Assembly (NCBI RefSeq): GCF_022429625.1
Contig: NZ_CP092483.1
Location: 1,364,001-1,428,000, forward strand
DNA from: Devosia lacusdianchii
Lineage (GTDB): Bacteria > Pseudomonadota > Alphaproteobacteria > Rhizobiales > Devosiaceae
Direction of reading: 5' to 3'
Length of the DNA: 64,000 nt
Below the pieces are notes generated by a model. That model ran no database searches. It was not told the origin of the DNA and saw only the letters and a program-made list of their open reading frames with translations. This document shows positions 25,199 to 35,523 of this stretch, piece after piece. Each line of letters opens with the position of its first letter. Position 1 is the stretch's first letter. A program made the translations under genes and the position numbers.

Positions 25199-26386
25199 GT
25201 GACCGATTCCGATCGGTCCGCAGCCGTGCTTTCGTCCCCGGACGAGCCGGCGATCCGTGCCCCGTCCGGTCCTGGACAGGCGGGGAGGGTAGGGGACCAT
25301 GGTCCCGCGCCCGGAGCGGACAAGCGGACAGCGCCCGCTGCCAATCCAATCCGCCGCCACCGCGGACCCATTTACGCTGCGCTCGATCTCGGCACCAACA
25401 ATTGCCGCCTGCTGATCGCCCGCCCGCATGATCATGGATTCCGTGTGCTCGACGGCTTCACCCGCATCGTCCGGCTTGGCGAGGGCGTGTCCGTTACCGG
25501 ACGCCTCTCTGACGCCGCCATGGAGCGGACGATGGAAGCGCTGCGGCAGTGCCGCAACAAGCTACGCGAACATCAGCCGTCTCGCATGCGGCTCATCGCC
25601 ACCGAAGCCTGCCGCGCCGCCGAAAACGGCCCCGCCTTCCTGGCCCGGGTCAAGGAAGAGCTCGGCCTCGATCTCGAGATCGTCGACCGCCGCACCGAGG
25701 CCGAACTGGCCGTCACCGGCTGTGCCGACCTCATCGAAGGCACTGCTGCCGGTGCCCTGATGTTCGATATCGGCGGCGGCTCGTCCGAACTGGCCTGGCT
25801 CGATTTCCGTGGCGGGCGTCCAAAGTCCCAGGGCCGCATGTCGGCCTCGATCCGCTCCTGGCAATCGCTGCCGGTTGGCGTAGTTTCGATTGCCGAGAAG
25901 TTCGGCGGCATCGACGTCACCACCGAGGTCTTCGAGGCGATGGTCCGGCACGTCTCCGAGCATTTGCGCCAGTTCCGTGGTCGCGAAAAACTGCGGCAGA
26001 TGATCGCCAACCACCCTGTGCACCTCATCGGCACGTCCGGCACCGTCACCACGCTTGCCGGCCTGCATCTGGGCCTCGAACGCTACGAGCGCCAGAAGGT
26101 CGATGGCCTGTGGATGCGCCGGGCCGAGGTGGATGACACCATGAAGGTGCTGCTCGGCATGCCGTTCGAGCGGCGCGTCGCCCATCCCTGCATCGGCCGC
26201 GACCGCGCCGACCTGGTGCTGCCCGGCTGCGCCATTTTCGAGGCTATCCGCCGCGAATGGCCCACCGAGCGCGTGCGCGTCGCCGATCGCGGCCTGCGCG
26301 AAGGCATACTGATCTCGCTGATGGATGCCGACCGGACGAAGTCGCGCGCAACACGCTATCCGCGGAGGAATGGCAATGGTGGATAA
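25199..26386 (+). CDS. ppx: Ppx/GppA family phosphatase
   Basis: A 395-residue protein with the ASKHA fold. After a disordered N-terminal part of about 55 residues rich in Pro, Ala and Arg come the phosphate-binding loop [16 protein letters not shown], then [28 protein letters not shown] and [13 protein letters not shown]. Members split polyphosphate or the pentaphosphate form of the stringent alarmone; which one cannot be decided here. The start is GTG at 25199, with AGGAG at good spacing. It overlaps rlmE by 11 bases, an arrangement common in Hyphomicrobiales. The 155 bases before it hold its promoter. Confidence 0.9.
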   Translation: MTDSDRSAAVLSSPDEPAIRAPSGPGQAGRVGDHGPAPGADKRTAPAANPIRRHRGPIYAALDLGTNNCRLLIARPHDHGFRVLDGFTRIVRLGEGVSVTGRLSDAAMERTMEALRQCRNKLREHQPSRMRLIATEACRAAENGPAFLARVKEELGLDLEIVDRRTEAELAVTGCADLIEGTAAGALMFDIGGGSSELAWLDFRGGRPKSQGRMSASIRSWQSLPVGVVSIAEKFGGIDVTTEVFEAMVRHVSEHLRQFRGREKLRQMIANHPVHLIGTSGTVTTLAGLHLGLERYERQKVDGLWMRRAEVDDTMKVLLGMPFERRVAHPCIGRDRADLVLPGCAIFEAIRREWPTERVRVADRGLREGILISLMDADRTKSRATRYPRRNGNGG

Positions 26387-27116
26387 AGCCCTCGGAACCG
26401 GCGGCCGCAAGTCCGAAAAAGACCTCAAGATCCGCGTGAAGTCGGCCAAGGGCCGCAAGGTGAGCTCCACCAAGTGGCTCGAACGCCAGCTCAATGATCC
26501 CTATGTCGCCAAGGCCCGCGCCGAAGGCTACCGCTCCCGCGCCGCCTTCAAGATCAAGGAGATGGACGAAAAGCATAAGCTCTTTCGCAAGGGCATGCGC
26601 GTCGTCGATCTGGGCGCCGCCCCCGGCGGCTGGTCGCAGGTCGCCGCCAGGGCCACGGGCTCGACCGATCTCAACCCGCTGATCGTCGGCATCGATTATC
26701 TGGAAATGGACCCCATTCCCGGTGTCATCCTGCTCAAGAAGGATTTCACCGACGATGACGCTCCCGCTCAGCTGATCGCTGCCATGGGCGGCAAGAAGGC
26801 TGATATCGTCATGTCCGACATGGCCTGGCCGACCACGGGCCACCGCCCGACCGATCACCTGCGCATCGTGCAACTGATCGAGATCGCCGCCGCCTTCGCG
26901 CTCGACGTTCTGACCCCCGGCGGCGTCTTCGTCGCCAAGGTGTTCCAGGGCGGCACCGAGCATGAGCTGCTGCACATGCTCAAGCGCCACTTCAAGACCA
27001 CCTTCCACGCCAAGCCCCCCTCCAGCCGCTCCGACTCTGCCGAGGCCTATCTGATTGCCAAGGGCTTCAAGGGCAGCAACGACACGGTGCAAGGCGAGGG
27101 CGAATACGACCGGTAG
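26376..27116 (+). CDS. rlmE: 23S rRNA 2'-O-ribose methyltransferase RlmE (FtsJ/RrmJ)
   Basis: A 246-residue methyltransferase that modifies U2552 (E. coli numbering) of 23S rRNA in the late large subunit. A basic N-terminus is followed by [14 protein letters not shown] (catalytic Lys), the S-adenosylmethionine site [15 protein letters not shown], then [15 protein letters not shown] (catalytic Asp) and [12 protein letters not shown] (catalytic Lys). The ATG at 26376 has GGAGG upstream; an ATG two codons earlier is also possible. It begins inside the end of ppx. Confidence 0.93.
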   Translation: MVDKALGTGGRKSEKDLKIRVKSAKGRKVSSTKWLERQLNDPYVAKARAEGYRSRAAFKIKEMDEKHKLFRKGMRVVDLGAAPGGWSQVAARATGSTDLNPLIVGIDYLEMDPIPGVILLKKDFTDDDAPAQLIAAMGGKKADIVMSDMAWPTTGHRPTDHLRIVQLIEIAAAFALDVLTPGGVFVAKVFQGGTEHELLHMLKRHFKTTFHAKPPSSRSDSAEAYLIAKGFKGSNDTVQGEGEYDR

Positions 27117-27120
27117 ACCC

Positions 27121-27243
27121 ACCTCTCCCTTGGGGGGAGAGGTTGGCGCCCAGCGCCGGGTGAGGGGCCTTTACGGGGTGAGGTGCCTGAGTAAGGCCCC
27201 TCACCCCGACCGAAGACGGTCGACCTCTCCCCAAAGGAGAGGC
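27121..27243. repeat. Family C palindromic intergenic repeat
   Basis: Between the convergent rlmE and MFS genes lie nested inverted repeats: ACCTCTCCC...GGGAGAGGT on the left, GACCTCTCC...GGAGAGG on the right, and TGAGGGGCC/GGCCCCTCA in the middle. The unit could fold into one long cruciform and may also stop transcription from both sides. No second full copy is in the window. Confidence 0.75.
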
Positions 27244-27251
27244 AAGACGGG

Positions 27252-28643
27252 CTAGTGCCCCCCACCGCCACCATGCCCACGCGTCAGCTGATGCCCCGCA
27301 TTCTTCGGCAACCTCAAGAACATCACCGTCGAAATCAGGCAGATCGCCGCCAGCATCATGAAGGCGAAGTGGAAGTCTGCGAGCATGATTTCGCCGCCAC
27401 GCAATGCCGTGCTGGCCTCCAGCATCCCGCCACCCAGCGCCACGCCCAGCGCGATGGATAGCTGCGTCGAAACCTGCGCCATCACGTTGGCCTGACCGGC
27501 ATCCTTGTCCTCGATATCGGCAAACACGAAGGCATTGCTGCCGGTCCAGAAGATCGATTGCCAGAAGCCGACGAACACCAGGATGGCGATGATCAGCGCG
27601 ATGGCCGTTTCCGGCGTGTAGAGCCCCATCGCCAGCAGGCCGCATGCCGAAATCGCCGTCGACAGCGCCAGCGACAGGCGGAAGCCCATTCGCTGGAACA
27701 CGGTATTGGCGGCAAACTTGGCGATGATCGCCCCCACCGCGCCGGCAAAGGTGATCATCCCCGATTCAAACGGCGTGTAGCCGAAGCTGAGCTGCAGCAT
27801 CAGCGGGAACAGGAACGGTATCGCCCCCTGTCCCAACCGGAAGAACGTGCCGGCCACAACAGCACTGCGAAAAAATGGAAACCGCAGCAGCCGCAGGTCG
27901 AACAGTGGATTATCCGTCGATAGCGCATGCCGCGCGTAAAGATACGCCAGCCCAATGCCCAGCGCAGTGGCCGCAACGCCGATGACCGGCGGCAGAGCCG
28001 GCAGGCTGATCACCGATGTCCCGAACGCGAACAGCGCAAACGCCGGCCCGGCCAGCGCAAAGCCTTTGAAGTCGATGGCTCGCGGCGCATTGCGCATGGT
28101 CTCGGGCAGGAACTTGCTCACCAGCGCGATACCCAGAATGCCGATCGGCACATTGATCAGGAAGATCCAGTGCCACGAAAAATACGTCGTGAGGAAACCA
28201 CCGAATGGTGGTCCCACGATCGGCCCCACCAGCCCCGGAATGGTCAGCCACGCCATGGCATTGACCAGATCATGCCGCGGCGTCGCCCGCACCAGTACAA
28301 GTCGCGCCACCGGCGTCATCAGCGCCCCGCCCATGCCCTGCAGAAACCGCGCGCCCACGAAGGCCGTCAGTGAATTGGCGAAGGCGCAGGCGACCGAGCC
28401 CAATACAAACACCAGCATGGCCACGCGGAACACGTTACGCGCCCCGAACCGGTCGGCCATCCAGCTCGAAATCGGGATGAAGATGGCCAGCGCCACCAGA
28501 TATGCCGTCAACGCCAGCTTCAGCGAAATCGGATCGGTCCCGATATCGGCGGCGATGGCGGCCAGCGATGTAGCAATAACCGTCGAGTCCATGTTTTCCA
28601 TGAACAGGGCAGTGGCAAGGATAAGCGGCGTGATACGTGACAC
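27252..28643 (-). CDS. DHA2-like MFS transporter (second of a tandem pair)
   Basis: A membrane transporter of 463 residues with 14 predicted helices. It has FMENMDSTVIATSLAAIAAD in helix 1, WMADRFGARNVFRVAM (motif A) and GGFLTTYFSWHWIFLINVPI (motif C region), ending in a glycine- and histidine-rich tail (RGHGGGGGH). It is a close relative of the gene at 28671-30065, which lies 27 bases upstream on the same strand; identical or near-identical blocks run along the whole length, so the pair arose by duplication. Substrate unknown; drug or metabolite export is likely for the family. Confidence 0.87.
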   Translation of the reverse strand: MSRITPLILATALFMENMDSTVIATSLAAIAADIGTDPISLKLALTAYLVALAIFIPISSWMADRFGARNVFRVAMLVFVLGSVACAFANSLTAFVGARFLQGMGGALMTPVARLVLVRATPRHDLVNAMAWLTIPGLVGPIVGPPFGGFLTTYFSWHWIFLINVPIGILGIALVSKFLPETMRNAPRAIDFKGFALAGPAFALFAFGTSVISLPALPPVIGVAATALGIGLAYLYARHALSTDNPLFDLRLLRFPFFRSAVVAGTFFRLGQGAIPFLFPLMLQLSFGYTPFESGMITFAGAVGAIIAKFAANTVFQRMGFRLSLALSTAISACGLLAMGLYTPETAIALIIAILVFVGFWQSIFWTGSNAFVFADIEDKDAGQANVMAQVSTQLSIALGVALGGGMLEASTALRGGEIMLADFHFAFMMLAAICLISTVMFLRLPKNAGHQLTRGHGGGGGH

Positions 28644-28670
28644 GGCAAATTGCCGGAGCGAACGCCCCGG

Positions 28671-30065
28671 TCACTCCTTCTGGACGGCGATGGCCTTGTG
28701 GCCCGAAACATTGCTGCCGGCATCGGGCGGCAGTCGCCAATAAATGAACGCGGCAAGGGCGCTGAGCCCCCCGACTACAAAAAACGCAATCTGAAAATCG
28801 ATGAGCTGCAATTCGCTGCCGCGCAGCCTGGTGCTGAGCTCAAGAATGGCACCTGCGACCGCAACGCCAAACGCCACGCTCAACTGCTGGCACACCGCCA
28901 CGATGGCTGTCGCCTGGCTGGCTTCTTCGTCATCCACGTCTGCATAGCCGATCGCGTTCGAGCCGGTGAAGAATACCGATCGCAGGATGCCGCCTGCCAG
29001 CAGCACACCCATCATCAACGGTACCGGCGTCGCCGTGCTGAACAGCCCCTGCGCCGCGATCAACCCGCCGCCGAAGAACGCCGCAAAACCGAGCACACGC
29101 GGAAATCCGAAACGCGCAAAAACCCGCTCGGCGATGAACTTGCTCATGATCGCGCCGATCGCCGATACGAAGGTAATGGCGCCCGATTGGAACGGGCTCA
29201 GCCCGAACCCCAATTGCAGCATCAACGGCAACAGGAACGGTACCGCGCCCACCCCGATGCGGAAAAACGACCCACCGGTGATCGACGCGCGAAACAGCTT
29301 GTGGCGGAACAATTGCGGGTCGAGCAGGGGGTAGGGCGTCCGCCGCGCATGCAGCAGGTAAAGGATGCCCGCCGTCACCCCCACGGCCAGCGTCAGATAG
29401 CCATAGATGATTGGCAGCGCCGGCAGGCTGACCACTGAAAGGCCGAACACCGTCCCCGCAAATGCCACGGCCGCTATGAGGAAACCCACCACGTCGATGG
29501 GGCGAGGATTACGGCTGTCGGGCACCTGCAGGAAAATGCCGGCCAGGATAATGCCCGCAATCCCGATCGGAATGTTGATCCAGAAAATCCAGTGCCAGCT
29601 CAGATAGGTGGTCAGGAACCCGCCGATCAGCGGCCCGGTCAGTGGTCCCAAGAGGGCCGGGACCGTCAGCCAGGCCATCGCCGCCACCAGTTCGTTGCGC
29701 GGCGTCGAGCGCACCAGCAGCAGTCGCCCGACCGGCGTCATCATCGACGAGCCTATCCCCTGGAAGAAGCGCGAAATGACGAAGGTTTCCAGCGAAAACG
29801 AGAACGAGCACGCCAGCGACCCGAGCATGAACACGAAGATGGCCAGCCGGAAAATGTTCTTGGCGCCGAACCGGTCGGCCATCCATCCGCTGATTGGAAT
29901 GAAAATGGCGAGCGCCACGAAATAGGCCGTCAGCGCCAGCTTCAGCGCAATCGGCTCCGTGCCGATATCCGCCGCGATCGCCGGCAGCGACGTCGCGATG
30001 ACGGTCGAATCCATCTGCTCCATGAACAGGGCGACCGCCAGAATAAGGGGTGTAACGCGGATCAC
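28671..30065 (-). CDS. DHA2-like MFS transporter (first of a tandem pair)
   Basis: A membrane transporter of 464 residues, 14 predicted helices, and the same motifs as its downstream twin: FMEQMDSTVIATSLPAIAAD, WMADRFGAKNIFRLAI and GGFLTTYLSWHWIFWINIPI. It lacks the His-rich tail and ends in a charged segment (SGHKAIAVQKE). It is divergent from guaB; the 276 bases between them should hold both promoters. No regulator gene is next to the pair. Confidence 0.87.
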   Translation of the reverse strand: MIRVTPLILAVALFMEQMDSTVIATSLPAIAADIGTEPIALKLALTAYFVALAIFIPISGWMADRFGAKNIFRLAIFVFMLGSLACSFSFSLETFVISRFFQGIGSSMMTPVGRLLLVRSTPRNELVAAMAWLTVPALLGPLTGPLIGGFLTTYLSWHWIFWINIPIGIAGIILAGIFLQVPDSRNPRPIDVVGFLIAAVAFAGTVFGLSVVSLPALPIIYGYLTLAVGVTAGILYLLHARRTPYPLLDPQLFRHKLFRASITGGSFFRIGVGAVPFLLPLMLQLGFGLSPFQSGAITFVSAIGAIMSKFIAERVFARFGFPRVLGFAAFFGGGLIAAQGLFSTATPVPLMMGVLLAGGILRSVFFTGSNAIGYADVDDEEASQATAIVAVCQQLSVAFGVAVAGAILELSTRLRGSELQLIDFQIAFFVVGGLSALAAFIYWRLPPDAGSNVSGHKAIAVQKE

Positions 30066-30266
30066 AGGATTTGAACCGGAGGAATCGAGCCAGCCGCGAA
30101 CGCGACCAAAATCACTATGAGCCGCCTTGACGACGCTGAAAAGTCAAAACCGGTTCTTGTATGGTAGGTTTTGGCATTTCTAGCCTTGATCCGCCGCGTA
30201 TCACCCTTGCGCCTCGCACCCCTTCCCAAGCCGCAGCGCCGGTGCTATTGACCCTCGCCAACCTGA

Positions 30267-31844
<1,578 letters not shown>

Positions 31845-31855
31845 CAATTTCTTCG

Positions 31856-31913
31856 CCTCCCTCCTTCAGGGAGGGCCAAACCCTTCTTCTCCTCCCCCTC
31901 CTTCTGGGGGAGG
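31856..31913 (+). repeat. Double hairpin after guaB
   Basis: Two consecutive stems: CCTCCCT/AGGGAGG (31856-31862 with 31868-31874) and CCTCCCCC/GGGGGAGG (31891-31898 with 31906-31913). They lie 11 bases after the guaB stop and look like an intergenic palindromic element. TTCTTC pieces between them could help terminate guaB transcripts, but there is no clean T-run. Confidence 0.6.
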
Positions 31914-31953
31914 CCGGGTGGCGGTGCTCTGGTATCAAGCTCCCCACCTCCGA

Positions 31954-32334
31954 TCACCCTGCAGCCGACCTCCGGTGAATCCCCACCAGCAGCAGGACGT
32001 TGGCCACCAGCATGATCGGCCAGGGCGTGAACAGCAGGATGGCGCCGTCCACCAGCGTGTAGGCGCCCAGAATCCACGGAATGAACCGCGGTGGCGTTAT
32101 GCCTCTGCGGTCCATCCACAGCACGATCACCCCGACAACCAGCAGCGGTATGCCGAAGCTGTCGAGGCTGAGCCACAGCGCGCTGCCGGCGGGGCTCATG
32201 TTGGAAAAGTCTTCATCCCATAATGCCCCGCCGAACCACTCGCCGGCGTATCGCGCCGCACCCAGAACCGTGAGCGCCCCGATCGTGTGCGCGGCCGCGT
32301 AGAAAACCATGAGCCAACCAGCCAACCTGATCAT
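31954..32334 (-). CDS. DUF6463-like small membrane protein
   Basis: A 126-residue protein with four predicted membrane helices (about 5-25, 50-70, 82-100 and 102-118). MIRLAGWLMVFYAAAHTIGA and FSNMSPAGSALWLSLDSFGI resemble the DUF6463 family, whose function is unknown. The ATG at 32334 sits just downstream of two palindromic operators (32357-32370 and 32384-32397), so the gene is almost surely under tight control of a TetR-type repressor that is not encoded nearby. It converges with guaB. Confidence 0.78.
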   Translation of the reverse strand: MIRLAGWLMVFYAAAHTIGALTVLGAARYAGEWFGGALWDEDFSNMSPAGSALWLSLDSFGIPLLVVGVIVLWMDRRGITPPRFIPWILGAYTLVDGAILLFTPWPIMLVANVLLLVGIHRRSAAG

Positions 32335-32356
32335 CCGAATATCCTTCAGTCAGTCC

Positions 32357-32370
32357 ATACGGTTGCGTAT
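32357..32370. promoter_or_regulatory. Palindromic operator 1 upstream of the DUF6463-like gene
   Basis: ATACGGTTGCGTAT: 6-base arms around 2 bases with one asymmetrical position; in a wider frame CCATACG and CGTATGG are a perfect 7-base pair. It is the same design as the site 27 bases further on. TetR/AcrR-type repressors use sites like this. Confidence 0.75.
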
Positions 32371-32383
32371 GGTGGCGAGGACT

Positions 32384-32397
32384 ATACGGAACCGTAT
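32384..32397. promoter_or_regulatory. Palindromic operator 2 upstream of the DUF6463-like gene
   Basis: ATACGGAACCGTAT is perfectly symmetrical. Its centre is 27 bases from the centre of the first site, so two repressor dimers could bind at a spacing close to two and a half helical turns. Confidence 0.75.
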
Positions 32398-32570
32398 GGT
32401 CGGGTCAAGACCATGTGGCAACTGGGCGGGAAGGTGCAAGCCAGCACTTGAGGCAAACATGATCCCTGGTGTTCGACGGCGTTCCTTAGCCCCTCTCCCG
32501 CATGTCCGGCGGGCATCCCTGCGAAGGCTGGAATCCGTTTCAGGTGTGCCCCACACTAGCCTCACGCACC

Positions 32571-32660
32571 GCGCGTCAACCTCGGGCCTGCCCCGAGGGC
32601 TCTACACTTGCTGAGTGCCTGGTCAGTGTAACGCCCTCGGGTCATGCCCGAGGGTGACGA
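32571..32660. repeat. Family B palindromic repeat, complete copy
   Basis: Two hairpins in a row: the left (CCTCGGG...CCCGAGGG followed by CTCTACACTTG) and the right (CAGTGTA then CGCCCTCGGG...CCCGAGGGTGACG). The outer ends GCGTCA and TGACG pair as well. A second complete copy is at 44601-44692. Confidence 0.85.
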
Positions 32661-32827
32661 CCGAGTGTGTGAGAGCGGGTCCCGCTTATCCCTCTTTTTT
32701 CCACTCAAAGACCTATGTCACTACCTCCCCCTATCCCTCGCAGACGGTGCTTCCGCGCGCGCTGGGGAACCGATTCAGCTACAACGACTTAGCGTCACAC
32801 CCCGACTCTCCTCTGGAGCTTCATTCC

Positions 32828-33265
32828 GTGACTCTCACCGCCAAGCTCCTCCTTCTTGCGACAGCTGCCCAGGTCCTGTTGACCCTAATCATCCTTGTGC
32901 TCATGGGCCGCGAGCGCGTTCCGCGCGTCATGTCGGGCGAGATCAAGGTCGCTGACATAGCCGTCGAGCGCAGCGCCTACCCGCTGCAGGCCCGGCTGCT
33001 TTCCAACAGCTTCGACAACCAGTTTCAGCTCCCGGTGCTGTTCTACGTCGCAGCGCTACTGACGCTTTTCGCAACCGCCACGGGCTGGATCGACGTCCTT
33101 CTCGCCTGGCTCTTCGTCGCGCTGCGCTATGTCCATGCTGTCATTCACGTCACGACGAACAGGGTCCATATGCGCTTTGCCGCCTACACCGCCGGCCTTG
33201 CGGTATTGGCCATCTTCTGGCTATGGCTCGTGCTTCGCCTTGTTGTCCTAGCCCCGAGTGTCTGA
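32828..33265 (+). CDS. MAPEG family membrane protein
   Basis: A 145-residue membrane protein with four helices. The family pattern is clear: LMGRERVPRVMSGEIKVADI on the first loop, SNSFDNQFQLPVLFYVAALL in helix 2, and LAWLFVALRYVHAVIHVTTN in helix 3. MAPEG proteins include glutathione-dependent enzymes, but bacterial members near RNA-modification genes have no proven role. I start at the GTG at 32828, with TGGAG upstream and the conserved helix right behind it; the frame is open from 32615 through a repeat. It overlaps the start of rsmB by one base. Confidence 0.82.
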   Translation: MTLTAKLLLLATAAQVLLTLIILVLMGRERVPRVMSGEIKVADIAVERSAYPLQARLLSNSFDNQFQLPVLFYVAALLTLFATATGWIDVLLAWLFVALRYVHAVIHVTTNRVHMRFAAYTAGLAVLAIFWLWLVLRLVVLAPSV

Positions 33266-34557
33266 TGCGCCTGCCTGGCCGCCTGTCCGCCGCTATCGAA
33301 GTCCTGACCGATGTCGAGACCCGCAAGCGCCCCGTGTCCGAGGCGCTCAAGGCCTGGGGGCTTAACAACCGCTTTGCCGGGGCAGGGGATCGCGCCGCCA
33401 TCGGCAACCTCGTCTACGACGCCCTCCGCCGCCGCGCCTCGCATGCCGCACTCATGGGCAGCGACAGCCCACGGGCTCTGGTCCTGGCGGTCGCGGTGCG
33501 CGATTGGCATATGGACCCTGCCGCGCTCAGCGACAGCTTCACCACCGACAGTCATGCTCCCGCACCGCTGACCGACGAAGAGAAAGCCCGTGCCGTCGGC
33601 GAACTCCCCGATACCGCGTCCGGCCACGTTCTCGCTGACGTCCCCGAATGGCTCGCACCATCTCTGCAGCGCGCCTTCGATGACAACTGGGTCGCCGAAG
33701 GTCAGCACATGGCCGGTCGCCCCTCGCTGGATCTGCGCACCAACACGCTCAAGTCCCAGCGCGACCGCGTTCTCAAATCTCTGGCCCGGTTCAATCCGGT
33801 CGAAACCGCTATTTCCCCGGTGGGCGTCACCATGCCCGCCGGCCCGGGCGATGCTCGCACGCCCAACGTCACCACCGACGAAGGCTACCTCAAGGGCTGG
33901 TTCGAAGTGCAGGACCAGGGCAGCCAGATCGTCGCCACCCTCGCCGGCGCCAGGCCCGGCGAACAGGTCCTCGACCTCTGTGCTGGCGCCGGCGGCAAGA
34001 CCCTCGCGCTCGCCGCCGCCATGGGCAATAAGGGCCAGATTTTTGCCTATGACAGCGATCGCAATCGCCTGGCGCCGATCTACGACCGCCTCAAGCGCAA
34101 CGGCGCCCGCAACGTTCAGGTCCGCGCACCACAGCCAGACGCGCTCGACGATCTCGTCGGCAAGATGGACCGCGTCATCATCGATGCCCCATGTACCGGT
34201 ACCGGCACCTGGCGCCGCCGTCCCGATACCAAATGGAAGCTGACGCCTGAGCTGCTCGCCCAGCGCACCGCCGAGCAATCAGCCATTCTGGCCGAGGGTC
34301 AGCGCTACCTCAAACCGGGCGGCACGCTGGTCTACATCACCTGTTCCATCCTGCCGGAAGAAAACGACGAGCAAGTCGCCAGCTTTCTTGCGGCAAATCC
34401 CGGCTTTGCTTCTATCCCGCCGGCCCAACTCTGGCGCGCCGCCTTCGGTGTGGAGCCGCCCCTCGGCGTCACCACCGCTGGCTCCGGCGTCGCGCTCACC
34501 CCGCGCCTCACCGGCACTGACGGCTTCTATTTCAACGCCCTGCGCCACACCGAATGA
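33265..34557 (+). CDS. rsmB: RsmB-family 16S rRNA cytosine-5 methyltransferase
   Basis: A 430-residue RNA m5C methyltransferase of the RsmB/NOP2 family. The N-terminal part (about 1-150) is a NusB-like RNA-binding region. The catalytic part has QDQGSQIVATLAG, the SAM-binding loop VLDLCAGAGGKTLALA, and both catalytic cysteines in IDAPCTGTGTWRR and YITCSILPEE, the second of which forms the covalent link to RNA. The start overlaps the MAPEG stop (TGATG), so translation is coupled. The exact cytosine (C967 in E. coli for RsmB) is not certain for this protein. Confidence 0.9.
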   Translation: MRLPGRLSAAIEVLTDVETRKRPVSEALKAWGLNNRFAGAGDRAAIGNLVYDALRRRASHAALMGSDSPRALVLAVAVRDWHMDPAALSDSFTTDSHAPAPLTDEEKARAVGELPDTASGHVLADVPEWLAPSLQRAFDDNWVAEGQHMAGRPSLDLRTNTLKSQRDRVLKSLARFNPVETAISPVGVTMPAGPGDARTPNVTTDEGYLKGWFEVQDQGSQIVATLAGARPGEQVLDLCAGAGGKTLALAAAMGNKGQIFAYDSDRNRLAPIYDRLKRNGARNVQVRAPQPDALDDLVGKMDRVIIDAPCTGTGTWRRRPDTKWKLTPELLAQRTAEQSAILAEGQRYLKPGGTLVYITCSILPEENDEQVASFLAANPGFASIPPAQLWRAAFGVEPPLGVTTAGSGVALTPRLTGTDGFYFNALRHTE

Positions 34558-34970
34558 CCTCAGACAATCCGGCTCCAGACAATCAGCCCACGGGCATCCG
34601 GCTGGGCAGCTTCATCATCGTCGCGGTGGTCGTGATCATCGGCGCCTTCGCCGCTGTCTGGTTCGCCATCCCTGGACCGGATACGCAGCATCGCCTCGTA
34701 TCTCCTTCCGGTACAAGGGTTATCGAGCTTGCCGAACTGTGCTCCCCCAATGGTTGCAGTCGTGTCGCCATTCTCGACCAGATCCGGGCCGACGGCACGC
34801 ACCTGCGCACCGGCTGCCCCCTGGCCATTTCTGGCCCTGACCCACTCTTTGACGAGATCGCCTCCAACTGGTCTTCAACCGAAGAAAGCGTGACTGTCGA
34901 CTATGCCTCGGACAGCGGCTCTACCGGTTCATTGACCATCGACACCGTCTTGTGCACGCAGACCGAATAG
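34554..34970 (+). CDS. Single-span membrane protein of unknown function
   Basis: A 138-residue protein I do not recognise. A polar N-terminus (1-16) is followed by one membrane helix (about 19-41) and a periplasmic domain with four cysteines (LCSPNGC, TGCP, VLCTQ). The start overlaps the rsmB stop by 4 bases (ATGA), so it should be translated together with rsmB. No lipobox is present. Confidence 0.75.
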   Translation: MTSDNPAPDNQPTGIRLGSFIIVAVVVIIGAFAAVWFAIPGPDTQHRLVSPSGTRVIELAELCSPNGCSRVAILDQIRADGTHLRTGCPLAISGPDPLFDEIASNWSSTEESVTVDYASDSGSTGSLTIDTVLCTQTE

Positions 34971-35037
34971 TCGGTGAACCACCAGGCTCGGTTCGGCGTT
35001 GAAGCTCTAACATTTCTCCAACGCTGGATAGCGCACG

Positions 35038-35523
35038 ATGAGCCTGGCCTCCCTGGAAGACTACAAAACACCCCGTCCATGGCTGATCCTTGCGGCCTTT
35101 CTGGTTGTGGTCATAGGCGTCGGTGCTCTGATCGGCACTCAGTCGGTGCCTGGCGTCTGGTATGAGGGCTTGGCCAAGCCGCCCTTCAACCCGCCAAACT
35201 GGATCTTCGGACCGGTCTGGTTCGCCCTCTACGTGATGATTGCCGTCGCCGGCTGGCGCATCTGGGTGATCGACGCAAAAAGCCCGGCAATGATGGTGTG
35301 GTTCGCCCAGATGCTCCTCAATTGGGCTTGGTCGCCCATCTGGTTCATTGGGCAGATGCTGTGGCCCGCATTCGCGGTCATCGTCGCCATCCTGGCGCTG
35401 ATCATAGCCTTCATCGTCACGGCCAGGAAGCTCGACACCGTCGCCGTCTGGCTCTTCGTGCCTTATCTGGCCTGGGTCGGCTTTGCGAGCGTGTTGAACC
35501 TCTCCATCGCGATCCTGAACTAG
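35038..35523 (+). CDS. tspO: TspO/MBR family membrane protein
   Basis: A 161-residue protein with five membrane helices. Family signatures are LAKPPFNPPNWIFGPVWFAL followed by YVMIAVAGWRIW, and LLNWAWSPIWF. TspO proteins bind porphyrins and other ligands and are linked to stress and tetrapyrrole balance; in alphaproteobacteria they affect pigment genes. The stop overlaps the stop of the convergent acyltransferase gene by 4 bases, leaving no room for a terminator. The 67 bases before it may contain its own promoter. Confidence 0.92.
   Translation: MSLASLEDYKTPRPWLILAAFLVVVIGVGALIGTQSVPGVWYEGLAKPPFNPPNWIFGPVWFALYVMIAVAGWRIWVIDAKSPAMMVWFAQMLLNWAWSPIWFIGQMLWPAFAVIVAILALIIAFIVTARKLDTVAVWLFVPYLAWVGFASVLNLSIAILN

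Larger units (their letters stand above)
32335..32827. other. 493-base intergenic region with operators and a repeat
   Basis: Between two divergent genes. It holds paired palindromic operators (32357-32397) and a complete family B repeat (32571-32660). The stretch 32400-32570 shows no gene, and the open frame that begins at 32615 upstream of the MAPEG gene runs through repeat sequence and is not a credible protein start. Confidence 0.7.
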
